From Candidatus Bathyarchaeota archaeon (GTDB lineage: Archaea; Thermoproteota; Bathyarchaeia; Bathyarchaeales; Bathycorpusculaceae): a stretch of DNA of 54,854 nt. The notes beneath the pieces were generated by a model, which was not told where the DNA came from, searched no databases, and was given only the letters and a program-made list of their open reading frames with translations. The stretch spans positions 1-54,854 of the forward strand of contig JACAEK010000018.1 in NCBI GenBank assembly GCA_013388895.1, in the 5' to 3' direction. Shown in pieces: positions 51,556 through 54,854 of the stretch. Numbering within the stretch: the first letter of the stretch is position 1; every line of letters begins with the position of its first letter. Both the position numbers and the translations under genes were made by a program.

Positions 51556-52167
51556 TCAAGATACGTAAGAATAGCTGTATTCGTATGCTACTCTAGACTT
51601 CTTCATTGACGCTAATCCATAACCAATTAACAGACCAACAACTAGGCCACCTAGATGAGCCAAGAAGTTCACATTTAAACCAGTGCTGATGATAAACAAG
51701 AAGAAAGCGTAAAATAACGCATTCATTATGGACTGGCCAATGGCGCGTCTAAGGTAAATGATGCACGCTCCAAATATTCCAAATATGGCGCCCGATGCAC
51801 CAGCAGAAATCATGTAAGGCCCAAAAAGCAGTGTAAGCAAGTTTCCAGCGAGTCCGCTTGCGAAGTAAATGAGCAAATATTCCTGAATGGTAAACAAATC
51901 TTCTGCTCTAAGCCCAAAAATCAAAAGAAAGAACATGTTGCCCAAAATATGCGTAATGTTTACATGAACAAACATGGCTGTCAGAAGCTGCCAAAACCCG
52001 CCATTGAACACACGCAAGTTATATTGACCATAAATCATAAGGACATTCTCGTTCGTCGAAAAAAAGTCTCCTCCAATAATCGAAGTATACGCATAAACAA
52101 TTATGTTTAAAGCAATGAGAATGTAGGTTGGCATGAATTTCTTAGAACTTTTGGTGATGCTGGTCAT
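51556..52167 (-). CDS. Rhomboid family intramembrane serine protease
   Basis: 203 residues with six helices. Catalytic Ser is in GASGAIFG (S125), catalytic His in NFLAHLGGLV (H171), and HVNITHILGNMFFL keeps the HxxxN oxyanion motif. It cleaves transmembrane helices. It overlaps the FAD synthetase gene by 4 bases in one operon with dph5, so it is expressed with housekeeping genes. Confidence 0.92.
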   Translation of the reverse strand: MTSITKSSKKFMPTYILIALNIIVYAYTSIIGGDFFSTNENVLMIYGQYNLRVFNGGFWQLLTAMFVHVNITHILGNMFFLLIFGLRAEDLFTIQEYLLIYFASGLAGNLLTLLFGPYMISAGASGAIFGIFGACIIYLRRAIGQSIMNALFYAFFLFIISTGLNVNFLAHLGGLVVGLLIGYGLASMKKSRVAYEYSYSYVS

Positions 52168-52631
52168 CTCTTGAAATCCTCGATAATTTTCTGCTTGATT
52201 TTTGAAGAACTATCCAACTCGTCCTCTTCAAACTTACCGATTCTGACAATGTTTATCTTTAATCCTTTCTTTTCCACGTAGTTTTTCACTTTTTGTTCCA
52301 TGCTGGCTTGGTCATATCCCAGAGCAATTACGTCTGGCTTAATTTTTTCAATAACCTTTCCAATGTCAAAATTTTCGTATCCAAGAATCGCTTCATCAAC
52401 AACCTTCAACGAGTTTACTAGTGCACATCGTTGGCTTTCGGGCACAATAGGTTTGTCACCTTTGCTTTTTTCCACGGTACTGTCGCGTGCAACTATGACT
52501 ATTAGCTCAGCATTTGGTCCGCCAGTCTTTTTCGCTTCTTCTAGAAACCGCACATGCCCAAGATGCAACAGATCAAAAACGCCTGAAGCCAAAACTACCT
52601 TTCGCTTTTTCCCTTTGGTTTTGTTGGCCAT
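52164..52631 (-). CDS. ribL: Archaeal FAD synthetase (RibL, nucleotidyltransferase)
   Basis: 155 residues: motif GVFDLLHLGH (17-26), the ALVNSLKVVDEAILG middle and a C-terminal SSSKIKQKIIEDF end. Archaeal RibL adenylates FMN to FAD. The same fold also makes glycerol-3-phosphate cytidylyltransferases, but length and ALGYDQ motif fit RibL. Its start overlaps the DUF357 gene by 37 bases, in another frame; there is no later start that keeps the first strand. Confidence 0.88.
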   Translation of the reverse strand: MANKTKGKKRKVVLASGVFDLLHLGHVRFLEEAKKTGGPNAELIVIVARDSTVEKSKGDKPIVPESQRCALVNSLKVVDEAILGYENFDIGKVIEKIKPDVIALGYDQASMEQKVKNYVEKKGLKINIVRIGKFEEDELDSSSKIKQKIIEDFKR

Positions 52632-52882
52632 TCGAATCTGACTGCTCCTAACATTTTTAATGCGTCAAGTAAACCTTCGCAATAGCTGACTGAAGCAAGG
52701 CTTACCTCAAATTCCTTTTTATCCTTATAATATTTAGCGTCTTGCAAATATGCCTTAACGGATTCCACAACCTTTGCAACTTCGGTTTGACCGATTTTTG
52801 TGCAAGTTTCTGAAATTGCTAATTCACGAAGCGCTTGCTCGCAAGAAGCGATGTACTTTGAAACAAGCTCTTCCAAAATCAT
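52595..52882 (-). CDS. DUF357 family protein
   Basis: 95 residues, all helical, with the DUF357 pattern (VKAYLQDAKYYKDKKEFEVS, then LASVSYCEGLLDALKMLG). The family is archaeal; function unknown. It overlaps dph5 by 4 bases (ATGA) and the FAD synthetase gene downstream. It may be a helper in the same unit; nothing more can be said. Confidence 0.88.
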   Translation of the reverse strand: MILEELVSKYIASCEQALRELAISETCTKIGQTEVAKVVESVKAYLQDAKYYKDKKEFEVSLASVSYCEGLLDALKMLGAVRFEWPTKPKGKSER

Positions 52883-53682
52883 TCAGCCTCATCTCGTAAT
52901 CGTTCTGGAGCATCTGCAAACACGATTAAGGCCTCGGCTTCCATGAAATGGAGCTTGCTTGGAAAAATAAGTGTATAAGGCGGTTCACCAAAGTCGTACT
53001 CCAATAATCTGTTTACTGAATCAGCCTTAACTTTTGGTTCATTACTTCCTGCTCTAGCGATTCCCACTACAAGCGTATCCTTAGTTATTATTCTCCTTTT
53101 CTTCTTCTTTTCAATTGCCAAAAGAAACTCCAAGCTTTTTCGAATGCCAAGGTAACGTTTCTCTTCTGCAATGATATCTAATAGACAAAGCGTATGGAGC
53201 TTAAGCATTTGATTTTGTGCTATAACCTCGTATGGAGTCTCAGAAAACGTTTGATCTGGGAAAGGTATGGTTACGCTTTTTCCAAATTTGTAACTGTGTA
53301 AACCAGACAAACCCATGACAGCAGAGAGTATGGAAGCTCCGTGAACTATGCGCGTTTTTATTCCAGTCTTTTCAGCATGTATTCTTAAGGCGATGTGAGT
53401 AGTGGCTATCAGTGGATCACCTGGCACAAAGAGAACAGCCTTGCCCTTTTCTGCTGCTCTTAAAATGATTTTTCCGTTTTCATCTTCAAGCTCTCTTCTT
53501 GAAACCATACAGAGCTTTTTACTGCAAATCTCCTCTAGCCGTCTGATTGAAAAATCTGGCATAAAACTCGTATAAAGCTCCACGAAAATAGTGTCTGCAG
53601 TTTTTGCTTCTTCCAATCCACGTAGACTTAATCCTGTCTCATCATGTAAACCAAGCCCAACAAAGACGATTTCACCAGACAT
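52879..53682 (-). CDS. dph5: Diphthine synthase
   Basis: 267 residues, a tetrapyrrole-methylase-fold SAM enzyme: GEIVFVGLGLHDETGLSLRG, FVPGDPLIATTH and ILSAVMGLSGLHSYKFGKS. It methylates the aminocarboxypropyl-His on elongation factor 2 towards diphthamide. It leads the operon with DUF357, FAD synthetase and rhomboid. Full length and all motifs. Confidence 0.94.
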   Translation of the reverse strand: MSGEIVFVGLGLHDETGLSLRGLEEAKTADTIFVELYTSFMPDFSIRRLEEICSKKLCMVSRRELEDENGKIILRAAEKGKAVLFVPGDPLIATTHIALRIHAEKTGIKTRIVHGASILSAVMGLSGLHSYKFGKSVTIPFPDQTFSETPYEVIAQNQMLKLHTLCLLDIIAEEKRYLGIRKSLEFLLAIEKKKKRRIITKDTLVVGIARAGSNEPKVKADSVNRLLEYDFGEPPYTLIFPSKLHFMEAEALIVFADAPERLRDEAE

Positions 53683-53790
53683 CTTCGAACCTCTAAGTCA
53701 TCATTGGAGACTAAACCTTAAAACTGTTGACTTGAGCCTAAGGCTCAAGGTGCCAAAGAGCTAAGCTTATAAGATTTCTAGTCAAAAAAG

Positions 53791-54708
53791 ATGAATCGGG
53801 AATACTCTTTGGAGACTGCGAGATTAGATTTGAACCTAATAAACTCTCAGGTTCTCTCCATAGTCTTTATTTTCTCCATTTTTAGCGGATTTCGTGACAG
53901 TGTAGCTCCAAATATTGGACGATTTCTTGACGCTTTAAACTACACGACACTGGAAATCGGCTTAATAATAAACTTGTCTAGCGTAATTATTTTCTTTCCA
54001 GTTTTCATTTTGCTTTTTGTTCTCTTATATCAAACTTGTAAACACAACTTCATTGAAAACATTGCAGGCATCATTGTTTCGCTTATTGTTGGAACAGTGG
54101 TTGGTTATTGGATTGGAGGACTGGTGGGTGCCGTACTCTCTGGATATGTGATTTCTCCCTCTATTTTCCTTTATGGCAATTTATTAATCGAGTTTGCTGC
54201 GTGCTCTGCAGCTTATATTGCCACAAAATGGAGAATTTCCACGCCAAATCCTCAGATCGTTAGTGAACGTCCGGTAGGTGTGACTCTTATAGCAGGCTTT
54301 TACGTTTTTCTAGGCGTATTGTTGTCATTTTTGTCAACTTTCCTGTTTTTGTCGTCTTATGTCTCTTTCGAGGTTTTTCTGCTTAAACCACTTATTTTGA
54401 CCGAGCTAATTTTGCTGCTGGGAATTGCTTCTATTATACATTTTTTCATAGCCCATGGCTTCTACAAACACAGGAGATGGGGCTGGCTTGTAATTTTTGC
54501 CTCTACTTTGATGGGCATTTTCTTGTCTATTAACGAAATAATATTCAGATTCTCTCTTGATGCGTGGCTAATCATCAAAATCCTAATGCTTCTCCTGAGC
54601 ATATTCATCTTCATTTATATTTTACAGCCCAGTATACGAATCTATTTCGGCATCATAAATCCACAATCAGAAAAGAAAGAAGAAGGTGGCAGCGACCTAC
54701 AAGGCTAA
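53791..54708 (+). CDS. Multi-pass membrane protein of unknown function
   Basis: 305 residues, about eight predicted helices in two groups separated by a soluble loop (WRISTPNPQIVSERPVG). The second half has aromatic-rich helices and HGFYKHRRWGWLVIFAS, as in a membrane protein family often found in archaea. The C-terminus is acidic and cytoplasmic. Family not recognised. It lies 39 bases before the tRNA-Lys gene. Confidence 0.7.
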   Translation: MNREYSLETARLDLNLINSQVLSIVFIFSIFSGFRDSVAPNIGRFLDALNYTTLEIGLIINLSSVIIFFPVFILLFVLLYQTCKHNFIENIAGIIVSLIVGTVVGYWIGGLVGAVLSGYVISPSIFLYGNLLIEFAACSAAYIATKWRISTPNPQIVSERPVGVTLIAGFYVFLGVLLSFLSTFLFLSSYVSFEVFLLKPLILTELILLLGIASIIHFFIAHGFYKHRRWGWLVIFASTLMGIFLSINEIIFRFSLDAWLIIKILMLLLSIFIFIYILQPSIRIYFGIINPQSEKKEEGGSDLQG

Positions 54709-54747
54709 ATTTATTAAAGCGATTAAATGCTTAATCATGGAAAACTT

Positions 54748-54851
54748 GGGCCCGTAGCTCAGTAAGGCCAGAGCGGCGGACTAACCGCCTAAACGGGGGT
54801 AGGTTGAGGCTCTTAACCCGTAGGTCCCGGGTTCAATTCCCGGCGGGCCCG
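54748..54851 (+). tRNA. tRNA-Lys (CTT) with a non-canonical intron
   Basis: The acceptor stem GGGCCCG/CGGGCCC, D arm GCTC/GAGC, variable AGGTC, T arm CCGGG-TTCAATT-CCCGG and discriminator G (54851) are all present; CCA is not encoded. With a 29-base intron (54780-54808) removed, the anticodon arm becomes GCGGG-CTCTTAA-CCCGT with anticodon CTT (54812-54814), the usual archaeal tRNA-Lys form. A TATA-like TTTATTAAA lies about 30 bases upstream. Confidence 0.92.
54780..54808 (+). other. tRNA intron at position 30/31 with BHB motif
   Basis: 29 bases between tRNA positions 30 and 31, not at 37/38. The fold gives AGAG/CTCT as outer helix, a 3-nt bulge (GG^A), a 4-bp helix CGGC/GTTG with two G-U pairs, a second 3-nt bulge (AG^G) and an inner helix starting CTA/TAG, the full bulge-helix-bulge read by archaeal splicing endonuclease. 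Confidence 0.8.
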
Positions 54852-54854
54852 CTA

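Noticed and set aside
1-54854. CRISPR arrays, insertion sequences or an integrase
   Set aside because: No regularly spaced repeats, transposase or integrase motifs were found on either strand; only the two-copy repeat and the tRNA remnant hint at mobile DNA.

Overview
The window is chromosomal DNA of an archaeon. The lineage markers are sn-glycerol-1-phosphate dehydrogenase, FttA/aCPSF1, a 20S proteasome beta subunit, LSm, uS10, eL37, SepF, diphthine synthase, archaeal riboflavin kinase and FAD synthetase, and pantoate kinase with archaeal PPAT. The mix (an eL22-like protein, a type B DNA polymerase, radical-SAM lipoate-type enzymes, PaaK, an elaborate type IV pilus locus) suggests a TACK-group archaeon, most like Candidatus Bathyarchaeia. 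There is no rRNA here to fix this, so the lineage is inferred. Genes are tightly packed, often overlap by 4 bp, and use TTG/GTG starts and all three stop codons.

Layout. 1-8 kb: end of a DUF4256 gene, creatininase and nitroreductase, a candidate C/D box RNA, an ABC transporter with a DUF47/PhoU-like partner and an eL22-like ribosomal protein, an EamA exporter, a NIF3 protein and a 54-residue zinc ribbon. 8-12 kb: mre11-rad50 plus an unknown third gene. 12-23 kb: AN1-zinc-finger/site-2 protease, uS10, a HAD phosphatase with a tandem palindromic operator, a surface repeat protein broken by a TAG codon, a membrane-anchored caspase-fold candidate, eL37-LSm, an MCT-1-like PUA protein, SepF, FttA, proteasome beta and G1P dehydrogenase. 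24-31 kb: FKBP isomerase, MscS, MFS, methyltransferase, then an iron/oxidative-stress island (Fur-family regulator, Dps-like ferritin, ZIP, Rieske protein, second ferritin-like protein). Two of its genes share an upstream motif.

31-43 kb: a tRNA-Gln 3' remnant (possible att scar) beside an interspersed repeat, PaaK, a type B polymerase lacking the exonuclease domain, two divergent radical-SAM proteins resembling the LipS lipoyl synthase pair, small unknown genes, a winged-helix gene broken by TAA, DUF763, GNAT, a flavoprotein, and an operon of ECF S-component, pantoate kinase and PPAT. A 487-base palindrome-rich intergenic region follows. 43-51 kb: an archaeal type IV pilus-like locus (six secreted pilin-like subunits, a frameshifted ATPase, a TadC/GspF-type membrane protein). 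Its first two genes share an almost identical upstream hairpin element. 51-55 kb: riboflavin kinase, then dph5-DUF357-FAD synthetase-rhomboid, a membrane protein and a tRNA-Lys(CTT) with a 29-nt intron at a non-canonical position.

Three genes carry single disruptions (TAG, TAA, frameshift). These are either real decay or consensus errors, and read mapping should decide that first. The most novel-looking items are the exonuclease-less polymerase, the eL22-like protein, the duplicated pilin-promoter element, the ferritin motif, the 53-55-bp repeat family, the candidate C/D RNA predicted to target 16S C1402, and the anchored caspase-fold protein beside the repeat protein.
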